The notes under the pieces were generated by a model. The model saw nothing but the letters and a program-made list of their open reading frames with translations, was not told the DNA's origin and did no database searches. Shown here piece by piece: positions 30,719 through 40,470 of a stretch of 64,000 nucleotides of DNA; the stretch's first letter is position 1, and the number at the start of each line of letters is the position of its first letter. Source of the DNA: Bacteroidales bacterium (lineage in GTDB: Bacteria > Bacteroidota > Bacteroidia > Bacteroidales > P3). The position numbers were made by a program, and so were the translations under genes. The stretch spans positions 1-64,000 of the forward strand of contig JAGCYV010000061.1 in NCBI GenBank assembly GCA_017960605.1, read 5' to 3'.

Positions 30719-32593
30719 ATGAGACTGAACGACATAGAATATCCTAAGGACTTGAAGCGTGTGCCTGTGGGCGAGCTGCAGGCCATCGCCGACGAGCTGC
30801 GCGACTATATCATTGACACCCTGGCCACCCATCCCGGCCATCTGGCTTCGAGCCTCGGAGCCGTGGAACTGGCTGTGGCGCTGCACTATGTGTTTGACAC
30901 CCCCGACGACAAACTGGTGTGGGATGTGGGCCATCAGGCCTACGCTCACAAGATACTGACGGGCCGACGCGAGGCGTTCCACACGATACGCACCTACGGC
31001 GGCATCAGCGGTTTCCCGAAGATGGCCGAGAGCGAGTATGACGCCTTCGGCACGGGCCACAGCTCCACCTCCATCAGCGCTGCCCTGGGAATGGCCACCG
31101 CCAGCAAACTGCAGGGCAACACGCAACGCAGCCATATCGCCGTCATCGGCGACGGCGCCCTCAGCGGCGGCGAGGCATTCGAGGCGTTGAACAATGTGGG
31201 CGACTCGAAGGCCAACCTGCTTGTCATCCTCAACGACAACGGCATCTCCATCGACAAGGCGGTGGGCGGCCTGAACGGCTACCTGACCCGCATCACCTCC
31301 TCGCGACGCTACAACAAGTTGAAGGAGCAGGTGTGGCGCAAGCTCGACGGCAGCGACGGCGGCCGCCGGCACGACCACTCCATCGGCTTCTTCCAGAAGC
31401 TGACCAGCACCGCCAAGACGGCGGCCCTCGGCGGAAGCAACCTCTTCGAGAGTCTGGGTATCCGCTATTTCGGGCCTGTGGATGGGCACGACCTGCCGCA
31501 ATTGGTCGATATGCTGCAGCGGTTGAAGGAGCTGGAAGGTCCCAAACTGCTGCACATCGTCACCACCAAAGGCAAGGGTTTGCGTCAGGCCGAGCAGAAC
31601 CCCATCGCCTACCACGCTCCCGGACGCTACGACATACGCACCGGCAACCAGGTATCGACCCAGGATACCGACACTCCGCCGAAATACCAGGAGGTCTTCG
31701 GCCGCACCATCATAGAGCTGGCCGAGCAGAACCCCGCCATCGTGGGCATCACGCCGGCGATGGCCACCGGCTGCTCGCTGAACCTGATGATGGAGCAGAT
31801 GCCCGACCGCACCTTCGACGTGGGCATCGCCGAGCAGCATGCCGTCACCTTCGCCGCCGGCCTGGCTGCCGGAGGCATGTTGCCCTTCTGCAATATCTAT
31901 TCCTCGTTTGCCCAGCGGGCCTACGACCAGATGATCCACGATGTGGCCCTGCAACGGCTGCCGGTGGTCATCTGTCTGGACCGTGCGGGCTTGGTGGGCG
32001 ACGACGGCCCGACGCACCACGGCCTTTTCGACCTGGCTGCGCTCAGGCCGATACCCAACCTGACCATCTGTGCCCCGATGGACGAGCACGAGCTGCGCAA
32101 CATGATGTTCACCGCCCAGCTGCCCGATGGCGGTCCGTGGGTGATTCGCTACCCGCGTGGCCTCAGCGAACATGCCGATTGGCAGTCGCCCTTCGAGAGG
32201 GTAGAGGTGGGACGCGGCCGCTGCCTGTGCGAAGGAAACGGGGAGGTGGCGATTGTCACCCTCGGCACCGTGGGCAACGACGCCCTGCGGGTGGCCCGTG
32301 AGACGGGTGCCGCCGTCTATGACATGCGCTTCCTCAAGCCGATGGATACCGGCTTGCTCGACAAGATTGCGTCGAAGGGCTACCGCCGTATCGTCACCGT
32401 CGAGGACGGCGTGCGCGCCGGCGGATTCGGCGAGGCCGTGGTGGATTACTTCGCCGAACATCACCCTGCGGTGGCGGCCAACGTGAAGATTCTGGCCATC
32501 CCCGACGAATTCGTCACCCACGGCCCTGTTGCGCAGCTGAAACACGACTGCCACATCGACGCCGAAGCCATCGCAAGGGCGCTGGCGATTTAG
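30719..32593 (+). CDS. dxs: 1-deoxy-D-xylulose-5-phosphate synthase
   Basis: A 624-residue thiamine-diphosphate enzyme joining pyruvate and glyceraldehyde-3-phosphate, first step of the MEP isoprenoid pathway. Motifs: HPGHLASSLGAVELAVALHY, VWDVGHQAYAHKILTGR, GTGHSSTSISAALGM, GDGALSGGEAFEALNN (TPP motif), then FDVGIAEQHAVTFAAGLA, DRAGLVGDDGPTHHG and a C-terminal transketolase domain. Full length. The stop overlaps the convergent HMA gene by 4 bases. Confidence 0.96.
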   Translation: MRLNDIEYPKDLKRVPVGELQAIADELRDYIIDTLATHPGHLASSLGAVELAVALHYVFDTPDDKLVWDVGHQAYAHKILTGRREAFHTIRTYGGISGFPKMAESEYDAFGTGHSSTSISAALGMATASKLQGNTQRSHIAVIGDGALSGGEAFEALNNVGDSKANLLVILNDNGISIDKAVGGLNGYLTRITSSRRYNKLKEQVWRKLDGSDGGRRHDHSIGFFQKLTSTAKTAALGGSNLFESLGIRYFGPVDGHDLPQLVDMLQRLKELEGPKLLHIVTTKGKGLRQAEQNPIAYHAPGRYDIRTGNQVSTQDTDTPPKYQEVFGRTIIELAEQNPAIVGITPAMATGCSLNLMMEQMPDRTFDVGIAEQHAVTFAAGLAAGGMLPFCNIYSSFAQRAYDQMIHDVALQRLPVVICLDRAGLVGDDGPTHHGLFDLAALRPIPNLTICAPMDEHELRNMMFTAQLPDGGPWVIRYPRGLSEHADWQSPFERVEVGRGRCLCEGNGEVAIVTLGTVGNDALRVARETGAAVYDMRFLKPMDTGLLDKIASKGYRRIVTVEDGVRAGGFGEAVVDYFAEHHPAVAANVKILAIPDEFVTHGPVAQLKHDCHIDAEAIARALAI

Positions 32594-32895
32594 TCTTTCT
32601 TGACTTTCAATTTGTTGTCGCTGACCACCTTGGTGTCGTAGCCTATCTTTTTCATGCCTGCCTGCAACCCCTCAACATTGTTCTTCTTGGGGTCGTAGGT
32701 GATGGTGACAAGCTGTTTCTCAATGCTGGTCTCCACCTTCTTGACGCCTTTCTCAAAGCGCATGTTGTTCTTGATTTTGTTTTCGCAATTCTCACAATGC
32801 ATTTGCGGAGTGGGGGTGAGCACGAGGACACGCAGGTCTTTGCCGCCGACAGCCAGCAGCAAAGCCATAAGGGTGATAAAGATTGTCTGTTTCAT
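32590..32895 (-). CDS. Exported heavy-metal-associated (HMA) domain protein
   Basis: A 101-residue protein with an N-terminal signal or anchor (MKQTIFITLMALLLAVGG) and one HMA ferredoxin-like domain: metal site MHCENCENKIK (CxxC), then EKGVKKVETSIEKQLVTITYDP and MKKIGYDT. Such proteins bind Cu(I), Zn or Hg; location in the periplasm is predicted. It is the last of three leftward genes with a TonB receptor and a HYC_CC_PP protein, suggesting a shared metal-handling job. Confidence 0.88.
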   Translation of the reverse strand: MKQTIFITLMALLLAVGGKDLRVLVLTPTPQMHCENCENKIKNNMRFEKGVKKVETSIEKQLVTITYDPKKNNVEGLQAGMKKIGYDTKVVSDNKLKVKKD

Positions 32896-32908
32896 ATTCT
32901 CTCTGTTT

Positions 32909-34882
32909 TTAGTTGATTCGTATTCCGGCATAGAACATCGCTCCGTGGACGGGTCCCCATATCATGGTGGGCTCGAAGTCGGCGCTCCAAGGGTTGTCGG
33001 CGTTGATGATGGGGTTGGGCTGGCGGTAGTTGGTGAGGTTCTCGCCGCCGATATACACCGAGAAGTGACGGAACTCGCGCGTCAGTTGCAGGTTGATTTG
33101 TGGGTAGGCGGGGAACTCCTCGTCCCATGAGGGGGTGCCGTCGGCCAGGGTGTAGGCTTTGGGCATGCGGCCGCCGCCGTTGAGTGCCACCGTGAGGTCT
33201 ACCTGCCAGATACACATCATGGGTTTCCACGAGACGGTGAACAGCCCCTTGTAGCGGCTTTGTAGAGGTTTCTCCAGCAGTTCGCCGCCGTAGGTGCAGC
33301 GCACATAGTTGTAGCGGATGGCGGCCATCAGGTTCAGCTCGTCGTTGACATCGTAGCTGGCATCCACCTGTGCGGTGTGGGAGAATGAGCGGCCGTTGAG
33401 GTCGCTGATGGTGATGCGGGTGGGGTCGCTGTCGTAATCAACCACCGCCTGATGCTGGAAATCGGTGTACCAGTAGTCGGCGTCGAGTTGTACGCTCTTT
33501 TCTCCCACGGGAATGTAGAATGTCGAGGAGATACCACTGTTCCAAGCCTCCTCCTGAGGAAGGATGTTGTCGGCCACCAGCGTGCGTCCCGACGCCAGCA
33601 GGTAGTGGTGTTCGGCGACAGCATGGGGTGTGCGGTAGCCCTTGCCCGTGGCGAAACGCAAGGTGACGTGGTCACCGGGCACCCATTTCAGGTGCAGACG
33701 CGGCGTGACGTAGGTGCGGCCGTACAGCGTGCTGTGGTCGACCCGCAAGCCTCCCATCACCGTCAACCGGTAGGAGGGAGTGTAGGTGTATTCGGCGTAG
33801 GCACCGGGAATGTATTCTGTAGTCAGGAAAGGCAGGGCAAGGGACGAAAGCACTTCGTCCATTCGGTCGGCATTGAAGCTGAGGCCGGTGGAGAAGCTGT
33901 GGTCGTCGTTGAACTCATGCTCCAGTATCAATCGGCTGCTGAAGTTGCTTTGGTCGACATTGTAGAGCTTCGGCCCGAAGGTGCCGTCCAGACGGTAGAC
34001 GAATCCGTTGGCCAGGAAGGCGATGTTGGTGTTATGGTCGCGGTTGAGCAGGAAGGCGTGCTTCATATAGGCTTCAGCGCGTCTGGCGCCGAGCAACACA
34101 CGGAAGGGGTTCGGTGCCGTCAGCATCTGGCCTCCCTCGCGCTCCTCCTGCAGGTATCCGGCGCCGGCGTGCATGATGTATCGTCCTTTGGCATATTTCC
34201 AACGGTTCTGCAGGTGCAGCTGACGGATGGCGGGCGAGTCGTGCCACAGGTCGCCGTCGTCGTCGTGGTGGCCGAAGTCGTGCTCATAGTGCGCCAGCAG
34301 CAGGGTGCTCAGGTGATGGTTCAGGTGGATGGTGGCCATCGCGTTGCCCTCGGCTTTCAGGCGGCTGTCGCCGTAGAGGTTCACCGATACTCCGGGTTCA
34401 TCATCAGGCTTGAGATATTCCACGTTGATTTGGCCCGTGATGCTCTGGGGACCGTTCTTCACGCTCGCGGCACCTTTGCTCACCGACAGGCTTTTCATCC
34501 AGGCTCCGGGCACATAACCCAAGGTGTAGGGCATTGTGGCGCCCGTCGACGCCGGCAATCCCTCGCCGAGCATCTGCACATACTCGCCGCTGAGTCCCAG
34601 CAGTTTGATTTGGCGGGCACCCACGGCGGCGTCATTGTAGTTGACGTCGACCGACGGGTTGGTGACGAAACTCTCGCCGAGGTTGCAGCAGGCCGCCCGG
34701 AACAGTTCGTCTTGCCCTATATTGAGGCCGCCGACGGCACCGCTCATGCGGCTCACACCTTCGGCCTTTTTTGCTTGTATCTGCACCTCTTCGATGGTGG
34801 TGCGTCGGATGCTGTCTTCCTGCTGCGCCATAGCGGTAAAACCCACTGCCAGACAGCAGCACAGCACAAATGTGTGTTTCAT
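32909..34882 (-). CDS. TonB-dependent receptor, metal-associated
   Basis: A 656-residue outer-membrane receptor. Signal peptide MKHTFVLCCCLAVGFTAMA; plug domain at about 35-165 (IEEVQIQAKKAEGVSRMSG, VQMLGEGLPASTGATMPYTL, ASVKNGPQSITGQINVEYL); the rest is barrel strands ending GPVHGAMFYAGIRIN. No SusC-type N-terminal carboxypeptidase-like domain is present. Neighbours (an HMA protein and a HYC_CC_PP protein) point to copper or another soft metal as cargo; this is inference. Start 34882 was chosen for the signal peptide. Confidence 0.92.
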   Translation of the reverse strand: MKHTFVLCCCLAVGFTAMAQQEDSIRRTTIEEVQIQAKKAEGVSRMSGAVGGLNIGQDELFRAACCNLGESFVTNPSVDVNYNDAAVGARQIKLLGLSGEYVQMLGEGLPASTGATMPYTLGYVPGAWMKSLSVSKGAASVKNGPQSITGQINVEYLKPDDEPGVSVNLYGDSRLKAEGNAMATIHLNHHLSTLLLAHYEHDFGHHDDDGDLWHDSPAIRQLHLQNRWKYAKGRYIMHAGAGYLQEEREGGQMLTAPNPFRVLLGARRAEAYMKHAFLLNRDHNTNIAFLANGFVYRLDGTFGPKLYNVDQSNFSSRLILEHEFNDDHSFSTGLSFNADRMDEVLSSLALPFLTTEYIPGAYAEYTYTPSYRLTVMGGLRVDHSTLYGRTYVTPRLHLKWVPGDHVTLRFATGKGYRTPHAVAEHHYLLASGRTLVADNILPQEEAWNSGISSTFYIPVGEKSVQLDADYWYTDFQHQAVVDYDSDPTRITISDLNGRSFSHTAQVDASYDVNDELNLMAAIRYNYVRCTYGGELLEKPLQSRYKGLFTVSWKPMMCIWQVDLTVALNGGGRMPKAYTLADGTPSWDEEFPAYPQINLQLTREFRHFSVYIGGENLTNYRQPNPIINADNPWSADFEPTMIWGPVHGAMFYAGIRIN

Positions 34883-34950
34883 GAAAATGCTTTTTGATTG
34901 TTTGTCTCGATTGTTTGATAGATGGATTGGGCTCATTCAAACAGTCGAAA

Positions 34951-35304
34951 TCAAACTCGCATCACCATTGATTGTGAAATGCCTGGCGGTGCAATGTCGG
35001 CAGGATAGGTGGTGACGGCCGCTGAACGGATCTCTTTGCAGCTCTGGACAGGGATCTCAAAAGAGGGAAGCGTGATAGGCATTGTCCGGGGCATATCCAC
35101 CCCGTCGGACAGGTGGCTGTCCGACACCTGCAAAGTGGTCACCGTCATGCAGTCACCTTCTGTCGGGCAACACCCATGTCTGTCAGGCAGCAGCAGCGAC
35201 ACCTTCCCCGAGCAGGCACATTTGACCACTCCGATGCCACCGCCGCAGAATGTCAACAGAACCAGTACGGTAACCGTTGTGAGTATGTTCGCCAATCGCT
35301 TCAT
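34951..35304 (-). CDS. HYC_CC_PP family protein
   Basis: A 117-residue exported small protein: signal/anchor MKRLANILTTVTVLVLLTF, then a cysteine-rich segment (VKCACSGKVSLLLPDRHGC and CCPTEGDC) and later a Pro-Pro (ADIAPPGIS). This is the pattern of HYC_CC_PP family proteins, small Bacteroidota proteins with paired cysteines that are often next to TonB receptors and HMA proteins. A metal-sensing or metal-binding role is plausible but unproven. A TACTTTTG -7 element is 10 bases upstream of the ATG at 35304. Confidence 0.78.
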   Translation of the reverse strand: MKRLANILTTVTVLVLLTFCGGGIGVVKCACSGKVSLLLPDRHGCCPTEGDCMTVTTLQVSDSHLSDGVDMPRTMPITLPSFEIPVQSCKEIRSAAVTTYPADIAPPGISQSMVMRV

Positions 35305-35313
35305 TTTCGAGTG

Positions 35314-35321
35314 CAAAAGTA
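35314..35321 (-). promoter_or_regulatory. Putative -7 box of the metal cluster
   Basis: The minus strand reads TACTTTTG, 10 bp before the HYC_CC_PP start, so the message would be nearly leaderless. No good -33 partner is seen. Confidence 0.45.
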
Positions 35322-35350
35322 CAAAAAAAGTTTAATGATGAAGGTTTTAT

Positions 35351-35380
35351 GTTCAATGTGAAGAAAAATGCGTATCTTTG
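35351..35380 (+). promoter_or_regulatory. Putative promoter of the YfcC transporter gene
   Basis: TATCTTTG at 35373-35380 is a perfect -7 box, 24 bp before the ATG at 35404. The -33 region reads TTTTATG just upstream of 35352, a weak match. Confidence 0.6.
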
Positions 35381-35403
35381 CACCGCAAAAACAATACAAA
35401 GAA

Positions 35404-36785
<1,382 letters not shown>

Positions 36786-36810
<25 letters not shown>

Positions 36811-37703
36811 CCGTGTCCCCGCGGTGGGGAATACTATGCGTCAGCATCACTTTCCTCTTTTCGCTTTCCTCTTTCACCCTGAGAGCGCAGGACAGTAGCT
36901 ATGCGCGACGTATCATCCGCGACCTCAGCAGCGAGGAGATGTTCGGCCGCGGAATGCAGAACAGGGGAGACTCTATCGCCGCGGAATATCTGCGTCAGGA
37001 GATGATGGCCAACGGCGTGAAACCGCTATGCAAGAACTACTTCCAGTATTTCCGTTTCCCGCAGACACGTACCAAGCCGCCTATCGTCAAGGCGGGCTAT
37101 CAGTCGCAGAACGTCTGTGGATACATTCCCGGCGAGACGGACACGATGATTGTCTTCACCGCCCACTATGAGCACCTCGGCATGAATGGCGATACCGTCT
37201 TCTATGGCGCCCACGACAACGCCAGCGGCACCGCCGCGGTGATGGACCTGGCCCGTATGGCCAATCTCCAGCGTGGGCATTACACCTATGTGTTTCTTTT
37301 GTTCAGCGGTGAGGAGAGCGGCCTGGTGGGGTCGCGTTATTTCTCCGAGAACCCCTTGATACAGCTGTCGAAGGTGAAGCTGCTGGTCAATATCGACCTC
37401 TTCTGCGGCGGTGCCGACGGCTTGATGGTGGTCAATGCAAACAGCCGCGAGACCAGGCCCTTTGTGGATAAGCTGGAGGCCATCAACGACCTTCACGGCT
37501 TTGCTGCCAAGATAGCCCGTCGCGACAATGCCGCCAACAGCGACCACTACTGGTTCACCTCCGAGTGTCCGGCCATCTTCATCTACACCATGGGCGGACC
37601 CTTCGGCGGCTACCACAGCCCCACCGACACCTGCGACGGATGCGGACTTGGCAACTACCACCGCCACATGACACTACTTCGGGCTTTCCTTGAACAGTTA
37701 TAA
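36786..37703 (+). CDS. M28 family zinc aminopeptidase, exported
   Basis: A 305-residue peptidase with signal peptide (MARFARLLTVSPRWGILCVS, then the tract-encoded core ITFLFSLSSFTL, cleavage near RAQ). Zinc ligands and catalytic residues: FTAHYEHLG, GAHDNASGTAAVMDLA, FSGEESGLVGSRYF, NIDLFCGG and GGYHSPTDT. It should remove N-terminal residues from peptides in the periplasm or at the surface. ATG 36786 lies within the end of the transporter gene, suggesting a peptide/acid uptake unit. Confidence 0.92.
36847..36881. repeat. 7-bp tandem word tract encoding the M28 peptidase signal peptide
   Basis: Units TCACTTT, CCTCTTT, TCGCTTT, CCTCTTT, CACCCTG encode TFLFSLSSFTL, the hydrophobic signal core. 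Confidence 0.88.
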
Positions 37704-37722
37704 ACCTTTTAAATTCATAATT

Positions 37723-37968
37723 ATGGGTATCATTATCACAATCCTCATCGGTGCACTGGCAGGTTTCCTGGCAGGCAAAATCATGAAAGGTGCCGGATTC
37801 GGCTTCTGGATCAACCTCTTGGTCGGTATTGTCGGCGGTTTCATCGGCGGCAATGTCCTCGGCTGGCTCGGCATCCACTGGGGCGGCACCCTCGTGGGGC
37901 AGATTGTCACCGCCGTCATCGGCGCTGTCATCCTCCTCTGGGTCATCTCCTTGATCAAGAAAAAGTAA
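37723..37968 (+). CDS. GlsB/YeaQ/YmgE family membrane protein
   Basis: An 81-residue inner-membrane protein with three helices rich in Gly (GALAGFLAGKIMKG, NLLVGIVGGFIGGNVLGWLG, VTAVIGAVILLWVISLIKKK). This is the transglycosylase-associated/GlsB stress protein family; despite the name no enzymatic role is established. ATG 37723 is 20 bases after the peptidase gene. A strong terminator follows at 37983-38019. Confidence 0.92.
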   Translation: MGIIITILIGALAGFLAGKIMKGAGFGFWINLLVGIVGGFIGGNVLGWLGIHWGGTLVGQIVTAVIGAVILLWVISLIKKK

Positions 37969-37982
37969 GAAGGTACCTGAAA

Positions 37983-38019
37983 CCGAAAGAGGGGAGCAAT
38001 AATTGCTCCCCTCTTTCGG
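37983..38019. terminator. Strong bidirectional terminator hairpin
   Basis: A perfect 17-bp stem (CCGAAAGAGGGGAGCAA and its complement) with loop TAA lies between the rightward GlsB gene and the leftward FKBP gene, serving both convergent transcripts. Confidence 0.9.
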
Positions 38020-38039
38020 TATGTAGAAGTGTTTGTGAC

Positions 38040-38648
38040 TTACAGCACTTTGATAAGTTCTACGGTGAAGATGAGGGCGGCGTAAGGCGGTATGTCGGCG
38101 CCGGCACCATGTTCGCCATAGGCGAGGTTGTAGGGCAGGTAGAACTTGAAGATGGAACCCTCTTTCATCAGCTGCACACCTTCGGTCCAGCCGGCGATGA
38201 CCTGGCGCAGGCCGAAGTCGGCGGGCATCCCGCGACGGTAGCTGGAGTCAAAGACCGTGCCGTCGATGAGGGTTCCCTCATAGTGGCAGCGCACGGTGTC
38301 GGAGGCTTTGGGCTGACGGCCGCTTCCCTCCTTGACAATCTCGTACTGGAGGCCGCTGGCGGTGACATTCACTTCGGGCCGTTTGGCGTTTTCTTTCAAG
38401 AAAGCCTCGCCTTCGCTTTTGGCGGCCTTGCCGCGTTCGGCGGCTTCTGCCTGCTGGCGTTCTTCGAGTTCGGCAAAGTAGTGCTCGAGCACTTCGTGAA
38501 CCTCTTCGTGGCTCATCTTGGGCTGGAGGCCTTGCAGCACGTCGGCGATGCCGGCGGCATAGTCGTCGATATTCAGGCTTTTCTGGAGGCCCATGCCAAT
38601 CAGTTGGTGGCCAATGTTGTGGCCAAGGGCATAACTTAATTTATCCAT
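38040..38648 (-). CDS. FKBP-type peptidyl-prolyl isomerase, FklB-like
   Basis: A 202-residue prolyl isomerase: N-terminal helical dimerisation part (LSYALGHNIGHQLIGM, residues 1-95) and C-terminal FKBP fold (SDTVRCHYEGTLIDGTVFDS, VIAGWTEGVQLMKEG, YLPYNLAYGE, ALIFTVELIKVL). No signal peptide is present, so it is probably cytoplasmic, unlike the paralogue at 16482-17300. It follows the BtuF-like gene by two bases. Confidence 0.93.
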   Translation of the reverse strand: MDKLSYALGHNIGHQLIGMGLQKSLNIDDYAAGIADVLQGLQPKMSHEEVHEVLEHYFAELEERQQAEAAERGKAAKSEGEAFLKENAKRPEVNVTASGLQYEIVKEGSGRQPKASDTVRCHYEGTLIDGTVFDSSYRRGMPADFGLRQVIAGWTEGVQLMKEGSIFKFYLPYNLAYGEHGAGADIPPYAALIFTVELIKVL

Positions 38649-38650
38649 GT

Positions 38651-39547
38651 TTATTGATTCATTCGTTGTCTGAGATAGAGGATGGCGTCGATGTTGCGGG
38701 GCACCTGAAGGTCGAGGGTGCCGCTGACGATACCTATCACATGTCCGTTGCGGACGGCGCTGAGCCGGTTGTAAGGCTTCATGCCACAGAAGGCGGCCGA
38801 GTCCTCGCGACGCACGATGATATAGTCGGGGTCGGCCTTGACCAGTGCCTCGAGGCTGTAGCTCCAGCCCTCCACATCCTCGGCGATATTGCGGCCGCCG
38901 GCCATGCGGATGATGTCGTTGATGAAGGTGTTGCCGCCGGCGGTGAAGTTGCCGCCCGCACCGAAGCCGACAACGTAGTAAGCGGTGGATACGTTGATAG
39001 GTTGATACGTTGATAGGTTGTCAATCCTGTTGCGTAACAGCTCGTTGAGAGAGTCGGCGGCCGACGTTCTGTTTATCAATTTCCCGATGGCGGCGATGTT
39101 GTCGTAGAGGGCTTCGAATTTGGGCTTTTCTATCACACACACCATCGGGGTGCCCATGGCGTCCATCTGGTCGGTCATCTTTTTGCCCACCATCGAGCCG
39201 CTGATGACCAGGTCGGGGTTGAGCGACAGTATCTTCTCGATGTTGAGGTTGCTGATGCCTCCGATGCTGGGTATTTGCTCCGCTTCGGGAGGATAGGTGC
39301 AGAAGTCGGTACGCCCCACAAGGAGGTCCTCCGCGCCGAGGGCATAGATGATTTCGGTGACGGCAGGGGAGAGGCTCACCACCCGCTTGGGGTTGGCAGG
39401 CACAACTACTGTACGGCCGTAGTCGTCGGTGACGGTGTCATTGCTTGATTGCCTGATTGCCTGATTGTTTGAGTGTCCGCAAGCAATCAAGGTCAGCAGC
39501 ACACCGGCCAATAACCCATAACCTATAACCCATAACCTTTTATGCAT
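38651..39547 (-). CDS. Cobalamin/siderophore-type periplasmic-binding lipoprotein with three repeat-encoded segments
   Basis: A 298-residue lipoprotein of the BtuF/FepB class. Lipobox near LLTLIAC; then DDYGRTVVVPANPKRVVSLSPAVTEI, GRTDFCTYPPEAEQIPSIGG, PDLVISGS, and second-lobe TAGGNTFINDIIRMAGG with DPDYIIVRRED. It should bind a corrinoid, haem or iron chelate for an ABC importer not seen here. Three segments are encoded by word tracts: signal core LWVIGYGLL (39509-39538), the linker SNNQAIRQSSND (39441-39472) and NLSTYQPINVST in the inter-lobe region (38985-39024). Start 39547 overlaps fabG by 8 bases. Confidence 0.88.
   Translation of the reverse strand: MHKRLWVIGYGLLAGVLLTLIACGHSNNQAIRQSSNDTVTDDYGRTVVVPANPKRVVSLSPAVTEIIYALGAEDLLVGRTDFCTYPPEAEQIPSIGGISNLNIEKILSLNPDLVISGSMVGKKMTDQMDAMGTPMVCVIEKPKFEALYDNIAAIGKLINRTSAADSLNELLRNRIDNLSTYQPINVSTAYYVVGFGAGGNFTAGGNTFINDIIRMAGGRNIAEDVEGWSYSLEALVKADPDYIIVRREDSAAFCGMKPYNRLSAVRNGHVIGIVSGTLDLQVPRNIDAILYLRQRMNQ
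38985..39024. repeat. 8-bp tandem word tract (GTTGATAn) inside the BtuF-like gene
   Basis: Octads GTGGATAC, GTTGATAG, GTTGATAC, GTTGATAG, GTTGTCAA encode NLSTYQPINVST on the coding strand, eight-residue periodic. Same words as at 29395-29450 and 43561-43600. Confidence 0.93.
39441..39472. repeat. 8-bp tandem word tract (TTGCnTGA) inside the BtuF-like gene
   Basis: Octads TTGCTTGA, TTGCCTGA, TTGCCTGA, TTGTTTGA encode the linker after the lipid-anchored cysteine. Confidence 0.93.
39509..39538. repeat. 7-bp tandem word tract (GGTTATn) encoding a lipoprotein signal peptide
   Basis: On the coding strand GGTTATG, GGTTATA, GGTTATG, GGTTATT encode RLWVIGYGLL, the start of the signal peptide of the BtuF-like protein. 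Confidence 0.93.
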
Positions 39548-40286
39548 CTTCCATTCCTCCACAGACAGGCAGCACTACGCTGGTGATGTAGGGACACATG
39601 TCGCTGGCCAGGAACACGCAGGCTTGAGCCACCTCGTCGGGGGTGCCGGGACGTTTCAAGGGAATGCGGCTGCACCAGGTGTCCATCAGCTCCTTGGGGA
39701 TGTCGGCCGTCATCTCGGTCTCCACGAAGCCCGGAGCCACCACATTCACACGGATGTTGCGGGCGGCAAACTCCTTGGCGCAACTCTTGCTGAAGCCTAT
39801 GATACCGGCCTTGGAGGCCGCATAGTTGGCTTGGTTGTAGTTGCCTGCGATGCCTACCACCGAGCCGATATTGACGATGGAGCCGTGGCCTTGTTTCCAC
39901 ATGGCCGGCTGGATGGCTTTGGTCATGCAGAACACACTTTTGAGGTTCACACCCACCACCTTGTCGAACTGCTCTTCGCTCATGCGCTTCATGGCGCTGT
40001 CGGCCGTGATGCCGGCGTTGTTGATGAGGATATCCACGTTCCCGAAGTCGGCAAGCACCTCTTTGACGAAGTTCTGTGCCGACTCGTAGTCGGCCACGTC
40101 GGCGGCATAGCCTTTGGCTTTCACGCCCAGGGCGGTCAGCTCGGCTTCCACAGCCTCCATGGCGGCGTTCCTTGTGCGTCCGCAGAAAGCCACGTTGCAG
40201 CCCTCCTTGGCGAACCGTATAGCAATGGCGTGACCGATGCCACGGGTGGCACCGGTAATAATGGCGGTTTTTCCTTGTAGAATCAT
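39540..40286 (-). CDS. fabG: 3-oxoacyl-[acyl-carrier-protein] reductase
   Basis: A 248-residue short-chain dehydrogenase of fatty-acid elongation, reducing 3-oxoacyl-ACP with NADPH. Motifs: AIITGATRGIGHAIA (cofactor loop), INNAGITADSAMKRM, active-site Ser and YxxxK in IVNIGSVVGIAGNYNQANYAASKAG, RVNVVAPGFVETEM. The ending VLPVCGGMEDA is slightly longer than the usual VDGGM-type end. Its ORF end overlaps the BtuF-like gene by 8 bases. Confidence 0.94.
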   Translation of the reverse strand: MILQGKTAIITGATRGIGHAIAIRFAKEGCNVAFCGRTRNAAMEAVEAELTALGVKAKGYAADVADYESAQNFVKEVLADFGNVDILINNAGITADSAMKRMSEEQFDKVVGVNLKSVFCMTKAIQPAMWKQGHGSIVNIGSVVGIAGNYNQANYAASKAGIIGFSKSCAKEFAARNIRVNVVAPGFVETEMTADIPKELMDTWCSRIPLKRPGTPDEVAQACVFLASDMCPYITSVVLPVCGGMEDA

Positions 40287-40366
40287 TTGATGTTTATTGG
40301 GAAGTTAAAGAAGTTTTTCGCTAATTTGATTTATTTCAGCGGTGCTCAAAGCTTGCAAGCAGGCAG

Positions 40367-40462
40367 AAAGAATTAAAAGGAGTTAAAGACAAATGTACCA
40401 TACGGGCGCTATTGCCTTTAACTCCTAGCGAAGCGATAACTTCTTTCAATTCTTTAACTCCT
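40367..40462. repeat. Inverted 11-bp words between gapA and fabG
   Basis: AGGAGTTAAAG (40378-40388) is repeated inverted as CTTTAACTCCT at 40416-40426 and again at 40452-40462. The first pair could fold into an 11-bp stem, downstream of gapA and ahead of fabG; it might act as a terminator or processing site. Confidence 0.6.
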
Positions 40463-40470
40463 AAAAGGGA

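Noticed and set aside
30482..32554. A 690-residue open frame antisense to dxs, and similar ones opposite pckA, gcvP and the EnvC-like gene
   Set aside because: Same explanation: shadows of real genes with conserved motifs on the other strand.
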